64,000 nucleotides of DNA from Mycobacterium sp. UM_WGJ (GCF_000455125.1 NZ_AUWR01000008.1:62001-126000), one strand, 5' to 3'. Shown: positions 42,639 to 53,876, numbered from the stretch's first letter. The notes: generated by a model from the letters alone, not told the origin. Translations and numbers: made by a program.

Positions 42639-45600
42639 TCAGTCTCCGAACACCTTGCGCGCGACGACCTTCGCGCGCCGTGTCACCCGGAGGTAGTTGT
42701 CCAAGAACTCACCGCCGTCGCCGCCGGGCCAGCCGGCGGCCACCGCCACCGCGTTCAGCGCGCGGCCCGGCCCGGGCAGTTGGTCGGTCGGTTTGCCACG
42801 GACCAGCACCAGCGCGTTGCGGGCACGGGTGGCGGTCAGCCAGGCCTGCCGGAGCCGGTCCACCTCGTCCTCTTCGAGCAGCCCGGCAGCGGCGATGGCA
42901 TCCAGGGTTTCCAGCGTAGAGGTGTTGTGCAGCGCCGGAACACGGTGGGCGTGGCGCAACTGCAGCAGCTGCACGGTCCACTCGACGTCGGCCAGACCGC
43001 CCCGACCCAGTTTGGTGTGCGTATTGGGGTCGGCGCCGCGCGGCAGTCGTTCGGCGTCGACACGCGCCTTGACCCGTCGAATCTCCCGCACCGCGTCGGT
43101 GGACACGCCCCCGGGCGGATAGCGGGTGGCGTCGACCATCCGCAGGAACCGGTCACCCAGCTCCGCGTCACCGGCGACGCAGTGCGCCCGCAGCAGCGCC
43201 TGGATCTCCCACGGCTGCGCCCACTGGTCGTAGTAGGCCGCGTAGGAGGCCAGCGTGCGCACCGGCGGCCCATTGCGGCCCTCCGGGCGCAGATTGATGT
43301 CGACCTGCAGTGGCGGATCGGCGCTGACGGTGCCCAGCAGCGCCCGGACCTGCTCGGCGATCGACGTGGCCCACCGCACCGCGTCGGCGTCACTCACGCC
43401 CGGCACGTTCTCGTTGGCCTCGCAGACGAACATGACGTCGGCATCCGAGCCGTAGCCCAGTTCGCGCCCGCCGAGTCGGCCCATCCCGATCACCGCGATC
43501 TTCGCCGGTGCCTGCTGCGCGTCTGTGTCGGGCGAGCCGGACAGGTTGACCCGGATGATCGCGTCCAAAGCGGCCTGCAACACCGCTACCCACACCGCGG
43601 TCAGTGCCCGACAGACATCGATGACGTCCAGCATGCCCAGCAGGTCCGCCGAGGCGATGCGGGCCAGTTCGTGGCGCCGCAGACTGCGGGCCGACGCGAT
43701 CGCGCGCACCGGGTCGGGGTAGCGGCCGGCCGAGGCGATCAGCGCCCGCGACACCGCGTCCGAGTCGGTGTCGAGCAGCTTGGGGCCGGTCGGTCCGTCG
43801 CCGTAGGCCTGAATGACGTCGGGTGAGCGCATCAACAGTTCCGGGATGTAGGCCGAGGTGCCCAGCACCCGCATCAGCCGCTTGGCCACCGCGCTGCTGT
43901 CGCGCAGGGTGCTCAGATACCAGCGCTGCTGCGCCATCGCCTCGCTGAGCCGCCGGTAGGCCAACAGTCCCGCGTCGGGGTTGGGCGTGTCCGACAGCCA
44001 ATACAGCAGGGTGGGCAGCAGCACCGCCTGGACCCGACCCCGGCGACCACTCTCGTTGGTCAGCGCACCCAGGTGAGTCAGTGCGTTGTGCGGCGCCTCG
44101 TAACCGAGTGCCGCCAGCTGCCGTTCCGCGGCACCGGGAGTCAGTCCACCGGCCAGCTCCAGTCCCGCTGGGCCGACAGCCTCCAGCAATGGCTGGTAGA
44201 AGAGCTTGGCGTGTAGCCGCGACACCCGCCGGTTCTGGGCCTTGAGTTCTGCACGAAGGACGCCCAGGGCATCGTGACGGCCGTCCGGGCGGACATGGGC
44301 GGAGCGGGCCAGCCAGCGCAGCGCCTCGTCGTCGTCGGGCGGCGGGAGCATGTGGGTGCGCTTGAGCCGCTGCAGCTGCAGGCGGTGTTCCAGGAGTCGC
44401 AGGAACTCATAGGAGGCGGTGAGGTCGGCGGAATCCTCCCGGCCGATGTAGCCGCCGGCACCCAAGGCCGCCAGCGCATCGACCGTGGAGGCCACATGCA
44501 ATGACTCATCACTGCGGCCGTGCACCAGCTGCAGCAGCTGCACGGCGAACTCCACATCGCGCAGTCCCCCGGAGCCCAGCTTGATCTCGCGGGTCCGGAT
44601 CTCGGCGGGCACCAGCTGCGCCACCCGGCGGCGCATCGCCTGCACGTCGGTGACGAAATCCTCACGCTCGCATGCGGTCCAGACCATCGGCAGCAACGCG
44701 TCGATGTAGGCCCGGCCCAATTCGGCGTCGCCGACCGCCGCGCGCGCCTTGAGCAGCGCTTGGAACTCCCAGGTCTTGGCCCACCGTTGGTAGTAGACGA
44801 CGTGCGATTCCAGGGTTCGCACCAGCGCGCCGTGCCGGCCCTCGGGCCGCAGGCCGGCGTCCACTTCGAAGAACGCCTCCCCGGCCACCCGCATCAACTC
44901 ACCGGCGACTCGCGTGCTCACCGCGTCGGCTTCTTCGGCGACGAAGATGACGTCCACGTCGCTGACGTAATTCAACTCCCGCGCACCGCATTTGCCCATG
45001 GCGATGACGGCGATCCGCGGCACGTCGGCACCGGCATCGGGGCCGCAGATCTGCAGTTCGGCCACCTGCAGCGCGGCCGCCAACGCGGCGTCGGCCAGGT
45101 CGGCCAGATGCTCGCCGACCGGCACGAAGGGTAGGACGGGCAGGTTCTCGACGGTGGGCGCCAGGTCTATCGACGCCAACACCAGCATCCGGTCGCGATA
45201 CAGCGACCGCAGCCGGTCGATGTAAGTGCCGTCCGTGGTTGCCGCAACGCAGTCGGTGAACATCGCGCGCAGTTCGGCCGCTGACGGCAGCGTGATCGTG
45301 TAGTCGTCGGAGTCGACCGGGCTGGCCAGCAACTTCCAGGTCTCGGGATGGGTGATCAGGTGATCCCCCAGCGTCAGTGAGGATCCCAGTACCGCGAACA
45401 GCCGCCCGCGAAGTCCCCGATCGGTCATGAGCGCTGCGCTCAGTTCGGCCCAGTCGATGCCCGGTGCTTCGGACAGCCGGACCAGGGTGCGCAGCGCGAC
45501 ATCGGCGTCGGGAGCGCGCGACAGCGCCCAGAGCACGTCAACGTGCGGTTGGGTGTATGCGCTGTACCAACCCAGTGCGGTCAGGTCGGCTGCGGCGTAC

Positions 45601-45665
45601 CGGTCGACCAGACCGAGGCGCCCGACGCTGGGCAGCTTGCGGCGCTGAGCTCCGGGATAGGCCAT
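42639..45665 (-). CDS. glnE: Glutamine synthetase adenylyltransferase GlnE
   Basis: A bifunctional enzyme of 1008 residues that adds AMP to, and removes it from, the Tyr of glutamine synthetase according to nitrogen state. It has two nucleotidyltransferase domains: the deadenylylase [19 protein letters not shown] near residue 220 and the adenylylase [20 protein letters not shown] near residue 720, each with paired Asp residues. ATG 45665 begins [18 protein letters not shown], aligned with the homologue; an upstream frame start at 45743 would overlap glnA2. It is 17 bp downstream of glnA2. Confidence 0.94.
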   Translation of the reverse strand: MAYPGAQRRKLPSVGRLGLVDRYAAADLTALGWYSAYTQPHVDVLWALSRAPDADVALRTLVRLSEAPGIDWAELSAALMTDRGLRGRLFAVLGSSLTLGDHLITHPETWKLLASPVDSDDYTITLPSAAELRAMFTDCVAATTDGTYIDRLRSLYRDRMLVLASIDLAPTVENLPVLPFVPVGEHLADLADAALAAALQVAELQICGPDAGADVPRIAVIAMGKCGARELNYVSDVDVIFVAEEADAVSTRVAGELMRVAGEAFFEVDAGLRPEGRHGALVRTLESHVVYYQRWAKTWEFQALLKARAAVGDAELGRAYIDALLPMVWTACEREDFVTDVQAMRRRVAQLVPAEIRTREIKLGSGGLRDVEFAVQLLQLVHGRSDESLHVASTVDALAALGAGGYIGREDSADLTASYEFLRLLEHRLQLQRLKRTHMLPPPDDDEALRWLARSAHVRPDGRHDALGVLRAELKAQNRRVSRLHAKLFYQPLLEAVGPAGLELAGGLTPGAAERQLAALGYEAPHNALTHLGALTNESGRRGRVQAVLLPTLLYWLSDTPNPDAGLLAYRRLSEAMAQQRWYLSTLRDSSAVAKRLMRVLGTSAYIPELLMRSPDVIQAYGDGPTGPKLLDTDSDAVSRALIASAGRYPDPVRAIASARSLRRHELARIASADLLGMLDVIDVCRALTAVWVAVLQAALDAIIRVNLSGSPDTDAQQAPAKIAVIGMGRLGGRELGYGSDADVMFVCEANENVPGVSDADAVRWATSIAEQVRALLGTVSADPPLQVDINLRPEGRNGPPVRTLASYAAYYDQWAQPWEIQALLRAHCVAGDAELGDRFLRMVDATRYPPGGVSTDAVREIRRVKARVDAERLPRGADPNTHTKLGRGGLADVEWTVQLLQLRHAHRVPALHNTSTLETLDAIAAAGLLEEDEVDRLRQAWLTATRARNALVLVRGKPTDQLPGPGRALNAVAVAAGWPGGDGGEFLDNYLRVTRRAKVVARKVFGD

Positions 45666-45682
45666 GAGGCTTTGGGAGGCTG

Positions 45683-47023
45683 CTACAGCGACAGGTAGTT
45701 CTGCAGCTCGTAGGGGGTCACGTGGCTGCGGTAGTTCGCCCACTCCTGGCGCTTGTTACGCAGGAAGAAATCGAAGACCTGCTCCCCCAACGCTTCCGCG
45801 ACCAGCTCGGAGTTCTCCATCTCGCTCAGCGCGCGCTCCAGGGTGCCGGGCAGTTCCTTGTAGCCCATCGCCCGGCGCTCCTCGGGAGTCAGCGCCCAGA
45901 CGTTGTCCTCGGCTTCGGGACCGAGCTCGTAACCCTGCTCCACCCCACGCAGCCCGGCGGCCAACAGCACCGCGAAGGCCAGGTAGGGGTTGCATGCCGA
46001 GTCGGGGCTGCGTACCTCGATGCGCCGCGACGACGTCTTGTGCGGGCTGTACATCGGGACCCGCACCAGGGCCGAGCGGTTGGAGGCGCCCCACGACGCC
46101 GCGGTGGGTGCTTCCCCGCCGTGGATCAGGCGCTTGTAGGAGTTCACCCACTGATTGGTGACGGCGCTGATCTCGTTGGAGTGCTCGAGAATCCCGGCGA
46201 TGAACGACTTGGCGGTGGCCGACAGCTGCAGCGGGTCGTCCGGGCTGTGGAAGGCGTTGACTTCGCCCTCGAACAGACTCATATGGGTGTGCATGGCCGA
46301 ACCTGCGTGCTCGCGGAACGGCTTGGGCATGAACGACGCCCGGACGCCTTCCTTGAGCGCGATCTCCTTGATCAGGTAGCGGAACGTCATCACGTTGTCG
46401 GCCATCGACAGCGCGTCGGCGTAGCGCAGGTCGATCTCCTGCTGCCCCGGAGCGTTCTCGTGATGGCTGTATTCCACCGAGATGCCCATCGACTCCAGCG
46501 CATCGATCGCGTGTCGGCGGAAGTTGGCGGCCGAACCGTGGATCGACTGGTCGAAGTAGCCGGCGTCGTCGGCCGGAACCGGGGTGCTGCCGTCGTAGGG
46601 GCCGGGCTCCAGCAGGAAGAACTCGATCTCGGGGTGCACGTAGCAGGCGAAACCCAGCTCCCCGGCCTTGGCCAGCTGCCGGCGCAACACATGCCGCGAC
46701 GACGCCCAGGCCGGCGAACCGTCGGGCATGGTGATGTCACAGAACATCCGCGCCGAGTACTGCCGGCCGGTGTCAGACACCCATGGCAGCAGCTGGAAGG
46801 TCGACGGATCCGGGTGGGCGACCATGTCGGATTCGAAGACCCGGGCGAAGCCCTCGATCGCCGAGCCGTCGAAGCCAACGCCTTCGTCGAAGGCGCCCTC
46901 GAGCTCTGCCGGGGCGATCGCGACTGATTTCAGATAACCGAGTACATCGGTGAACCAGAGCCGGACGAAACGGATGTCGCGTTCCTCCAGCGTGCGGAGC
47001 ACAAACTCCTTCTGACGGTCCAT
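45683..47023 (-). CDS. glnA2: Glutamine synthetase-like protein GlnA2
   Basis: A 446-residue type I glutamine synthetase homologue, the same length as Rv2222c. It carries [16 protein letters not shown], the ATP/metal motif [19 protein letters not shown] and NRSALVRVP. It lacks the tail-region LYELPP adenylylation site seen in GlnA1: the corresponding segment reads [11 protein letters not shown], so GlnE probably does not modify it. Its activity is minor in M. tuberculosis. ATG 47023 ([15 protein letters not shown]) is chosen over the longer frame from 47113. Confidence 0.93.
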   Translation of the reverse strand: MDRQKEFVLRTLEERDIRFVRLWFTDVLGYLKSVAIAPAELEGAFDEGVGFDGSAIEGFARVFESDMVAHPDPSTFQLLPWVSDTGRQYSARMFCDITMPDGSPAWASSRHVLRRQLAKAGELGFACYVHPEIEFFLLEPGPYDGSTPVPADDAGYFDQSIHGSAANFRRHAIDALESMGISVEYSHHENAPGQQEIDLRYADALSMADNVMTFRYLIKEIALKEGVRASFMPKPFREHAGSAMHTHMSLFEGEVNAFHSPDDPLQLSATAKSFIAGILEHSNEISAVTNQWVNSYKRLIHGGEAPTAASWGASNRSALVRVPMYSPHKTSSRRIEVRSPDSACNPYLAFAVLLAAGLRGVEQGYELGPEAEDNVWALTPEERRAMGYKELPGTLERALSEMENSELVAEALGEQVFDFFLRNKRQEWANYRSHVTPYELQNYLSL

Positions 47024-47043
47024 ACCGCGAAGCGTATCAGCGC

Positions 47044-48585
47044 TCAGCACTTCGCATCGGTTGGCGGCAACGTGCCGTCGACCAAGTACCGCGCGGCGAA
47101 CCGATCCACGCATTCGTTGCCCTGGAATACGACCGTGTGCTGGGTTCCGTTGAACGTCAGCAGACCCCCGCCCAGCTGCTTGGCCAGGTCCACACCGGCT
47201 TGGTACGGAGTGGCCGGGTCACGGGTCGTGGAGACCACCATCGTCGGCGGCAGGTCCGGCACCGAGAGGGTATGCGGCTCGGAGGTCGGGGGCACTGGCC
47301 AGAAGGCGCAGGTGCCCAGCGGGGCGTCGCCGGTGAACTTCCCGTAGCTCATGAATGGCGCCACCTCGCGGGAACGCCGGTCTTCGTCAATTACCTTGGC
47401 GCGGTCGGTGATCGGCGGCTGGTCGACGCAGTTGACCGCGACCCGGGCATCCGTGGCGTTGGTGTAGTGACCGTTGGCGTCGCGGCGCATGTACAGGTCG
47501 GCCAGGCTCAGCATGATGTCGCCCCGGCCGCCGGCCAGATCGGACAGGCCGTCGTTGAGGTGCGTCCAGAACGTCGGCGAATACAGCGCCATGATGGTGC
47601 CGACGATCGCGTCGCTGTAGCTCAGACCGCGCGGGTCCTTGGTCTTGGCGGGCTTGTCCACCAGCGGGTCGACCAGACTGTGGTAGACGTCGACGGCTTT
47701 GGCCGGGTCGGTGCCCAGCGGGCAGTCATCCTCTTTGGCGCAGTCGGCGGCGAAGTCGTCGAACGCGCCCTGGAAGGCCTCCGCCTGGCGCAGGTCCTCT
47801 TCGATCGGGTCGGCATTGGGGTCCACCGCGCCGTCCAGAATCATCGCGCGCACGTTCTGGGGGTAGGCCTCGGCGTAGGCGGCGCCGATCCGGGTGCCGT
47901 AGGAATAGCCGAGGTAGGTCAGCTTGTCATCACCCAATCCGGCGCGGATCGCGTCGAGGTCGCGGGCGACGTTGACGGTACCGACGTTGGCCAGGAATTC
48001 CTTACCGGTCTTGTCCAGGCAGCGTTCGACGTATTCCTTGGTCTCGTTCTCGATGCGCGCCACGCCCTCGGGACTGTAGTCGACCTGGTTCAGAGCCCGC
48101 AGCCGGTCGTTCTCCTTATCGGAGTTGCACCACACCGCCGGCCGTGATGACGCCACCCCACGCGGGTCGAACCCGACCAGATCGAATTGCTCACGGACCT
48201 GGCGCGGCAGCGAGCTGACCAAGCCCACCGCGGTTTCGATTCCGGACTCCCCCGGCCCGCCCGGGTTGATCACCAGCGAGCCGATCTTGTCCTTGGTGGC
48301 CGGGAATCGGATCATGGCCAGCCGGGCGACGGCGCCCTGTGGCTTGGAGTAGTCCACCGGAACCCCGATGAACCCGCACTGGGCGTCGGTGGGCACTTTG
48401 ATGTTGGTATCGGCGGTGAACCGGCACTTGTCCCACTGGACCGGTTGACCGACTCGCGGCACGGCCAAGAGCGCGTGGCCCGGGATCATTCGGGTGCAGC
48501 TGCCGACGGTGAATGCCACCATCGCTATCGCGAAGCAGGTCAGGGCGGTGCGCGTCATCCCATTGCGGCGCGTCGGCGAGCTCAT
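47044..48585 (-). CDS. caeA: Cell-envelope serine protease/carboxylesterase CaeA (Hip1)
   Basis: A lipoprotein of about 513 residues of the tripeptidyl-peptidase (S33-like) alpha/beta-hydrolase group. The lipobox is FTVGSC. The oxyanion region is NPGGPGESGIE, the nucleophile is in YLGYSYGTRIG, the Asp in TTRDPATPYQAG and the His in GTQHTVVFQG. Cys pairs suggest an exported fold. In M. tuberculosis the homologue cleaves GroEL2 and affects immune responses. ATG 48585 gives a classic signal (SSPTRRNGMTRT); ATG 48558 is a shorter option. M. tuberculosis has a tandem pair (Rv2223c/Rv2224c); only one copy is here. Confidence 0.92.
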   Translation of the reverse strand: MSSPTRRNGMTRTALTCFAIAMVAFTVGSCTRMIPGHALLAVPRVGQPVQWDKCRFTADTNIKVPTDAQCGFIGVPVDYSKPQGAVARLAMIRFPATKDKIGSLVINPGGPGESGIETAVGLVSSLPRQVREQFDLVGFDPRGVASSRPAVWCNSDKENDRLRALNQVDYSPEGVARIENETKEYVERCLDKTGKEFLANVGTVNVARDLDAIRAGLGDDKLTYLGYSYGTRIGAAYAEAYPQNVRAMILDGAVDPNADPIEEDLRQAEAFQGAFDDFAADCAKEDDCPLGTDPAKAVDVYHSLVDPLVDKPAKTKDPRGLSYSDAIVGTIMALYSPTFWTHLNDGLSDLAGGRGDIMLSLADLYMRRDANGHYTNATDARVAVNCVDQPPITDRAKVIDEDRRSREVAPFMSYGKFTGDAPLGTCAFWPVPPTSEPHTLSVPDLPPTMVVSTTRDPATPYQAGVDLAKQLGGGLLTFNGTQHTVVFQGNECVDRFAARYLVDGTLPPTDAKC

Positions 48586-48778
48586 GACACCACATGGTGC
48601 CATGCACGCCGGTGCAAGCCCGGCCACCTGCTGCGCTGCGCGTGTGGCGGTGTGAGGAAATCCACTGCAGCTGGAGGTTCAGCTGTGCGGCCACAGGTGG
48701 CACACTGGGCATGTCAGACGACCCGGGGACCCGAGTTATGGGCTTCGAGGATCGACCCGAACAATTCGAGGGACAACG

Positions 48779-49618
48779 ATGTCTGAGCACGTTTATGGCT
48801 CTTCGCCTGATCCTGTCCGCGTCGCACCCAAGACCCGCGTTCATCATCTGCTGCAGATGAAAAACGAGGGCCGCAAATGGGGGATGCTGACCGCCTACGA
48901 CTACTCCTCGGCTCGCGTCTTCGACGACGCCGGCATCCCGGTGCTGCTGGTCGGCGACTCGGCGGCCAATGTGGTCTACGGCTACGACAGCACGGTTCCG
49001 GTCACCATCGACGAGCTGATCCCGCTGGTGCGCGCGGTGGTGCGCGGTGCCCCGCATGCGCTGGTGGTCGCCGACCTGCCGTTCGGCTCCTACGAAGGCG
49101 GGCCGGCGGCGGCATTGGCCACCGCTACCCGGTTCATGAAGGAGGGTGGCGCGCACGCGGTCAAGCTGGAGGGCGGCGAGCGGGTGGCCGACCAGATCGC
49201 CACGCTGTCCGCGGCCGGCATCCCGGTGATGGCGCACATCGGGTTCACCCCGCAGAGCGTCAACACCCTGGGCGGTTTCCGGGTGCAGGGGCGCGGCGAC
49301 GCTGCCGAGCAGACCGTTCACGACGCGATCGCGGTGGCCGAAGCAGGTGCGTTCGCGGTGGTGATGGAGATGGTGCCCGCCGAGTTGGCCACCCAGATCA
49401 CCGGCAAGCTGACCATTCCCACCGTCGGGATCGGCGCCGGACCCAACTGCGACGCCCAGGTTCTGGTGTGGCAGGACATGGCCGGGATGACCACCGGCAA
49501 AACCGCCCGATTCGTCAAGCGCTTCGGCGACGTGGGCGGCGAGTTGCGCCGCGCCGCAGAGCAGTACGCCGCCGAGGTGGCGGCGGGCACCTTCCCGGCC
49601 GAGGAGCACTGCTTCTAG
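48779..49618 (+). CDS. panB: 3-methyl-2-oxobutanoate hydroxymethyltransferase PanB
   Basis: A 279-residue enzyme that makes ketopantoate from alpha-ketoisovalerate and methylene-tetrahydrofolate, the first step of pantothenate (CoA) synthesis. Signatures are [31 protein letters not shown] with the metal Asp, [10 protein letters not shown] and [15 protein letters not shown]. It is divergent from caeA (193 bp between). The start is ATG 48779. Confidence 0.95.
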   Translation: MSEHVYGSSPDPVRVAPKTRVHHLLQMKNEGRKWGMLTAYDYSSARVFDDAGIPVLLVGDSAANVVYGYDSTVPVTIDELIPLVRAVVRGAPHALVVADLPFGSYEGGPAAALATATRFMKEGGAHAVKLEGGERVADQIATLSAAGIPVMAHIGFTPQSVNTLGGFRVQGRGDAAEQTVHDAIAVAEAGAFAVVMEMVPAELATQITGKLTIPTVGIGAGPNCDAQVLVWQDMAGMTTGKTARFVKRFGDVGGELRRAAEQYAAEVAAGTFPAEEHCF

Positions 49619-49660
49619 AACGCCATGTCCGGCCGGTCCGGATGTGACAGGCTGGACGCC

Positions 49661-51064
49661 GTGTCTGCAACCGACCCGAGCACCTCTCGGCTTCGTGAGG
49701 TGGAGCGCAAGTTCGACGTTGACGCAGCGGCGATCTCGCCGTCCTTCGACGGCATCGCCGGCGTCGCCCAGGTTGAGCAGCTGCCGGCACAAGACCTTGC
49801 GGCCGTGTACTTCGATACACCCGGACACGACCTGGCGGCCCGGCGAGTCACGTTGCGCCGACGCACCGGAGGTCCCGACGCCGGCTGGCACCTGAAACTT
49901 CCTGCCGGGCCGGACACCCGCACCGAGGTGCGCGCGCCCCTGGGCCCGGAGGTTCCCGACGAGCTGCTGGATGTGGTGAGGGCGATCGTGCGGGATAGGC
50001 CGCTGGCACCGGTGGCCCGAATCCGTACCGCCCGCGGTGTGGTGGTGCTGCGCGACGAACAGGGCGAGGTGCTGGCCGAGTTCTGCGACGACCAGGTCAC
50101 CGCGTCGGCTGGCGATGACGGCGAACAGCACTGGCGGGAATGGGAACTGGAACTGGGCAGCGGGGACCTCAAGCTGCTGGACCGGCTGAGTAACCGGCTG
50201 CGCGACACCGGCGCCAGGCCGGCCGGCTACGGCTCCAAACTGGCCAGGGTGCTCGGCGCGCCGGCGGTGCCCGCGCACCCGACCGACCGTCTGCATCGGG
50301 CGCTGGCCGAGCAGATCGAGCAGTTGCTGGTGTGGGATCGCGCCGTGCGCGCCGACGCCGACGACGCCATTCATCAGATGCGGGTGACGATCCGGCGGAT
50401 CCGCAGCCTGTTGCAGGGCGAGGAAACGGCCCACGCCCCGCTGCTCGACGAACTGCAGGAACTGGGATCGGTCCTCGGTGTCGCCCGCGACGCGGAGGTC
50501 CTGGCCCAGCGCTATCAGCAGGCACTCGATGAGCTGACGCCGGAGCTGGTCCGCGGGCCGGTGGGCGAACGGCTGGTCGGCGGCTCGCTGCGCCGCTACC
50601 AGACGGGACGACGCCGCAGCCTGGCCGCGCTGCGCTCCCCGCGGTATTTCCGGCTGCTCGACGGCCTCGACGATCTGGTCAGCGCGCCGGCCGCCGAGCG
50701 GTACGCCACGGTAGACGTCGCCTACCGGCGGCTGCGCAAGGCGGTGAAGGCTGCCAAGAAGGCCGCCGACCGCGACGCGGCACTGCACCGGATCCGCAAG
50801 GCCGCCAAGCGACTGCGCTACGCCGCCGCGGCAGCGAATAAGAAGAAGATCGCCAAGCGGGCGAAGACGATTCAGAGCGTGCTCGGCGACCACCAGGACA
50901 GCGTGGTCAGCCGGAAAAATCTGCTGCAACAGGCCGATGCCGCGGCGGCTGCCGGCGAGGACACCTTCACTTACGGACTGCTGTATGCCCGCGAGGCAGA
51001 CCTTGCCGCGCGGAGTCGGGCGGCGTTGCGGCCCGCGCTGCGCAAGCTGAAGCGGGCGATGTAG
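49661..51064 (+). CDS. CYTH-CHAD domain protein, Rv2226-like
   Basis: A 467-residue protein with two phosphate-related domains. The N-terminal CYTH domain begins with the ExExK motif in REVERKFDVD and continues with AVYFDTPGHDL and TLRRRTGG; this tunnel fold binds triphosphates. The C-terminal CHAD domain (from about residue 205) is a helical bundle with conserved His and basic residues (AIHQMRVTIRRIRSLL, LHRIRKAAKRLRYAAA), known to bind polyphosphate. GTG 49661 is preferred over ATG 49625 by comparison with the homologue. A role in polyphosphate handling is inferred. Confidence 0.88.
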   Translation: MSATDPSTSRLREVERKFDVDAAAISPSFDGIAGVAQVEQLPAQDLAAVYFDTPGHDLAARRVTLRRRTGGPDAGWHLKLPAGPDTRTEVRAPLGPEVPDELLDVVRAIVRDRPLAPVARIRTARGVVVLRDEQGEVLAEFCDDQVTASAGDDGEQHWREWELELGSGDLKLLDRLSNRLRDTGARPAGYGSKLARVLGAPAVPAHPTDRLHRALAEQIEQLLVWDRAVRADADDAIHQMRVTIRRIRSLLQGEETAHAPLLDELQELGSVLGVARDAEVLAQRYQQALDELTPELVRGPVGERLVGGSLRRYQTGRRRSLAALRSPRYFRLLDGLDDLVSAPAAERYATVDVAYRRLRKAVKAAKKAADRDAALHRIRKAAKRLRYAAAAANKKKIAKRAKTIQSVLGDHQDSVVSRKNLLQQADAAAAAGEDTFTYGLLYAREADLAARSRAALRPALRKLKRAM

Positions 51065-51460
<396 letters not shown>

Positions 51461-51533
51461 CTGATCACCGTACCGGCAAGCCTGGGCGCAGACCAGCCGG
51501 CATCACCCCGCACGGCTGGCGCACACTCTAGGG

Positions 51534-52247
51534 ATGACGACACGCTGGGAGCGGCGGGTGGGTGCCGGCGACTGGGACGCCGTGGCCGCCGAGCTCGACG
51601 AGTGCGGCGGCGCGCTGCTGCCCCGGCTGCTGACGGTCACCGAGGCCGCGCGGTTGCGGCGTTGCTACGCCGACGACGAGCGCTTCCGCGCCACCGTCGA
51701 CATGCAGCGTCATCGCTACGGGTCCGGGCAGTACCGGTATTTCGCGGCACCGGCACCTGCACCCGTCGATGCGCTGAAGCGGGCCCTGTATCCGCATCTG
51801 GTGCCGATCGCCCGGGACTGGGCTACCCGGCTGGGCCGCGCGACGCCGTGGCCTGACGATTTCGACGAGTGGCTGGAGCAGTGCCACCGTGCCGGCCAGA
51901 CCAAACCGACCGCCCTGATGTTGCACTACGGCCCGGGTGACTGGAATGCCCTGCACCGGGACCTCTACGGCGAGTTGGTGTTTCCGCTACAGGTGGTGAT
52001 CAACCTCAGCGATCCGGCCGCCGACTACACCGGGGGTGAGTTCCTGCTGGTCGAGCAGCGCCCGCGTGCGCAGTCTCGCGGCGTGGCCGTGCAGTTGCCG
52101 CAGGGGCACGGCTACGTGTTCACCACCCGCGATCGGCCGGTGCGCTCCACCCGCGGCTGGTCCACGGCGCCGGTGCGCCACGGCGTCTCGCCGATCCGCT
52201 CCGGTGAGCGCTACACACTGGGGCTGATCTTTCACGACGCCGCTTGA
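51534..52247 (+). CDS. 2-oxoglutarate/Fe(II) oxygenase (Oxygenase-NA-like)
   Basis: A 237-residue dioxygenase. The iron triad is visible as His and Asp in WNALHRDLYGELVF and His in APVRHGVSPIRSGER, with the Arg that binds 2-oxoglutarate next to it in SGERYTLGLIFH. The TGGEFLLVEQRPR strand is typical of a group suggested to act on damaged nucleic acid. The substrate is not shown. It occupies the place of Rv2227 just after rnpB and is probably its orthologue. The last codons fall in a 14-bp tandem repeat. Confidence 0.82.
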   Translation: MTTRWERRVGAGDWDAVAAELDECGGALLPRLLTVTEAARLRRCYADDERFRATVDMQRHRYGSGQYRYFAAPAPAPVDALKRALYPHLVPIARDWATRLGRATPWPDDFDEWLEQCHRAGQTKPTALMLHYGPGDWNALHRDLYGELVFPLQVVINLSDPAADYTGGEFLLVEQRPRAQSRGVAVQLPQGHGYVFTTRDRPVRSTRGWSTAPVRHGVSPIRSGERYTLGLIFHDAA

Positions 52248-52273
52248 AAGACGCCGCTTGAAAGACGCCGCTT
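52236..52273. repeat. 14-bp tandem repeat at the oxygenase stop codon
   Basis: GACGCCGCTTGAAA is present at 52236-52249 and 52250-52263 with a partial third copy to 52273. The oxygenase stop (TGA, 52245-52247) lies in the first unit and the converging methyltransferase stop in the third, so the array is the whole junction between the two genes. Confidence 0.8.
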
Positions 52274-52913
52274 AACGCGTGGGACCGGTGCGCCGCAGCA
52301 TGATCACGTTGTCGGTCAGCACGCCGGTCTGGCCGTCGGGTCCGACCGCGTCGCGCTCGGCAGTCCCGAGCCGCAGCAGCTCCCACTGCGCGTCATCGAG
52401 TCGAAGCCCGGCCAGTACCTCTTCGGCCGTGGCGAAGTGATGCTCGTGCACGTGCTGGCCGGCCCACGGCGGCGCGGCGGCATGGTCCACTATCAGTAGT
52501 CGCCCGCCCACCGCCACGGCGTCAGCCGCCCGGCGCAGCACTGCTTCGCGTTCCAGTGGCACCGGCGAGTGCAGGAACTGCGCCGACACCAGGTCGAATC
52601 GGCCGGCGGGGAAGCTGGTGGACAGGTCGTGGCGCTCGAAGCGGATGCGCGAGATCACCTGGCGCTCTTGAGCAGCGGCGCAGGCCCGTTCCAGCGCGTT
52701 GGCCGAGACATCGACCGCCACCACCTGCCAGCCGTCTTCGGCCAGCCAGATCGCGTCGGCGCCCTCACCGCAGCCCAGATCCAGTGCCCGGCCCGGCGCC
52801 AGATCCGCGGTGATCTCGGCGAGCTGGACGTTGACCCGTCCGCTCCACACCGGATCATTGCCACCGTAGAACTCGTCCCAGAATTCGCGCGGGTCGCGCA
52901 CGGCGTCGGTCAT
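52272..52913 (-). CDS. Class I SAM-dependent methyltransferase
   Basis: A 213-residue methyltransferase of the UbiE/TehB type. Motif I is ALDLGCGEGADAIWLAE, the acidic motif II is VVAVDVSANALERA, and RFDLVSAQFLHSP is the post-II strand. The substrate cannot be read from sequence. ATG 52913 overlaps the stop of the upstream flavoenzyme gene by ATGA, so the two are translationally coupled; with the CxxC enzyme this suggests S-methylation of a thiol, as inference. ATG 52913 has GGAAGGA ten bases upstream. Confidence 0.85.
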   Translation of the reverse strand: MTDAVRDPREFWDEFYGGNDPVWSGRVNVQLAEITADLAPGRALDLGCGEGADAIWLAEDGWQVVAVDVSANALERACAAAQERQVISRIRFERHDLSTSFPAGRFDLVSAQFLHSPVPLEREAVLRRAADAVAVGGRLLIVDHAAAPPWAGQHVHEHHFATAEEVLAGLRLDDAQWELLRLGTAERDAVGPDGQTGVLTDNVIMLRRTGPTR

Positions 52914-53869
52914 CGGTCTGTGTTCCTTCCGTTCATGACTGGCGGCAACGGCAATCCGTAGTCGTCGGCGGCCAGGCTCTGCACCACCGCCGCCGCGGCG
53001 CGGGAGCCCGCCGCGATCGCAGCGGCCACCTGTGGCATCTCCCCCGCCAGATCCCCCGCGGCGAACACCCCGGGAATCGAGGTGCGGCACAACGGATCGA
53101 CACCGACCGGGTCATGCGCCACGGGACCAGGCTCCGCGACTGCCACACCGAGGCGCTCAGCCAGCTGATCGCGCTGCCGCAGGGCCGCCGCGACCAGAAG
53201 TCCGCGCCTGGGCAACCGATCACCGTCAGCGAACACCACCGCCGACAGCTCACCGTCCTGAGCGTCCAGCGCTGCCACCGGCCGCTCGTCGACCCGGACG
53301 CCGGCTTTGGCCAGTCGGGTGCGCTCGTCCGCGTCGAGCTCGGTCGGACCGTTCGTGAGAACCACGATGTCGTCGCTCCAGCACCGCAGCAGCAGCGCTA
53401 AGTGAACGGCCCGGGCACCGTCGGCCAGCACCGCCAACGGAAGATCCCGCACTTCCCAGCCGTGGCAGAACGGGCAGTGAAACACCGAACGGCCCCAGAG
53501 CTGCGCGATGCCGGGGAGATCCGGTGGCAGGTAGGCCATTCCGGTGGCCAGCAGCACGCGGCGTGTTCGTTCTAGGCGACCGCCGAGTAGTCGCACCAGG
53601 AACTCGCCATCGACGCTTTCGATGTCTACCACTTCACCGGCGCGGATCTGCACACCGTAGGAGGCGAGTTCGTCGCGGCCGAGCCGATAGAGCTCGACCG
53701 GCGGGCGGCCGTCATGGCCCAGCAGGCCGCCGATTCCGTGCGCGCTGCGGTTGCTCTGCTGGCCCGCGTCGATCAGCAGGGTATTACGCCGGGCGCGGCC
53801 CAACACCAGACCGGCGCTGAGTCCGGCCGCGCCGCCGCCCACCACGATGCAATCCCAGATTTCGCTCAT
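52910..53869 (-). CDS. TrxR-like FAD/NAD(P) oxidoreductase with CxxC
   Basis: A 319-residue flavoprotein of the low-molecular-weight thioredoxin reductase fold. The FAD loop is VVGGGAAGLSAGLVLGRARR, the redox pair is FHCPFCHGWEVRD (CxxC), a second nucleotide region follows, and PGVFAAGDLAG ends the FAD domain. The CPFCHGWE form, rather than the CATCDG of true thioredoxin reductase, is that of dithiol oxidases such as GliT and HlmI. It is coupled to the methyltransferase and divergent from an XRE-cupin regulator across 48 bp with inverted repeats. Confidence 0.85.
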   Translation of the reverse strand: MSEIWDCIVVGGGAAGLSAGLVLGRARRNTLLIDAGQQSNRSAHGIGGLLGHDGRPPVELYRLGRDELASYGVQIRAGEVVDIESVDGEFLVRLLGGRLERTRRVLLATGMAYLPPDLPGIAQLWGRSVFHCPFCHGWEVRDLPLAVLADGARAVHLALLLRCWSDDIVVLTNGPTELDADERTRLAKAGVRVDERPVAALDAQDGELSAVVFADGDRLPRRGLLVAAALRQRDQLAERLGVAVAEPGPVAHDPVGVDPLCRTSIPGVFAAGDLAGEMPQVAAAIAAGSRAAAAVVQSLAADDYGLPLPPVMNGRNTDR

Positions 53870-53876
53870 GCTTCCG

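Noticed and set aside
48586-48778. A small gene between caeA and panB
   Set aside because: A frame from 48594 exists but runs into panB out of frame, with no ribosome site; the gap is more likely the divergent promoter region.
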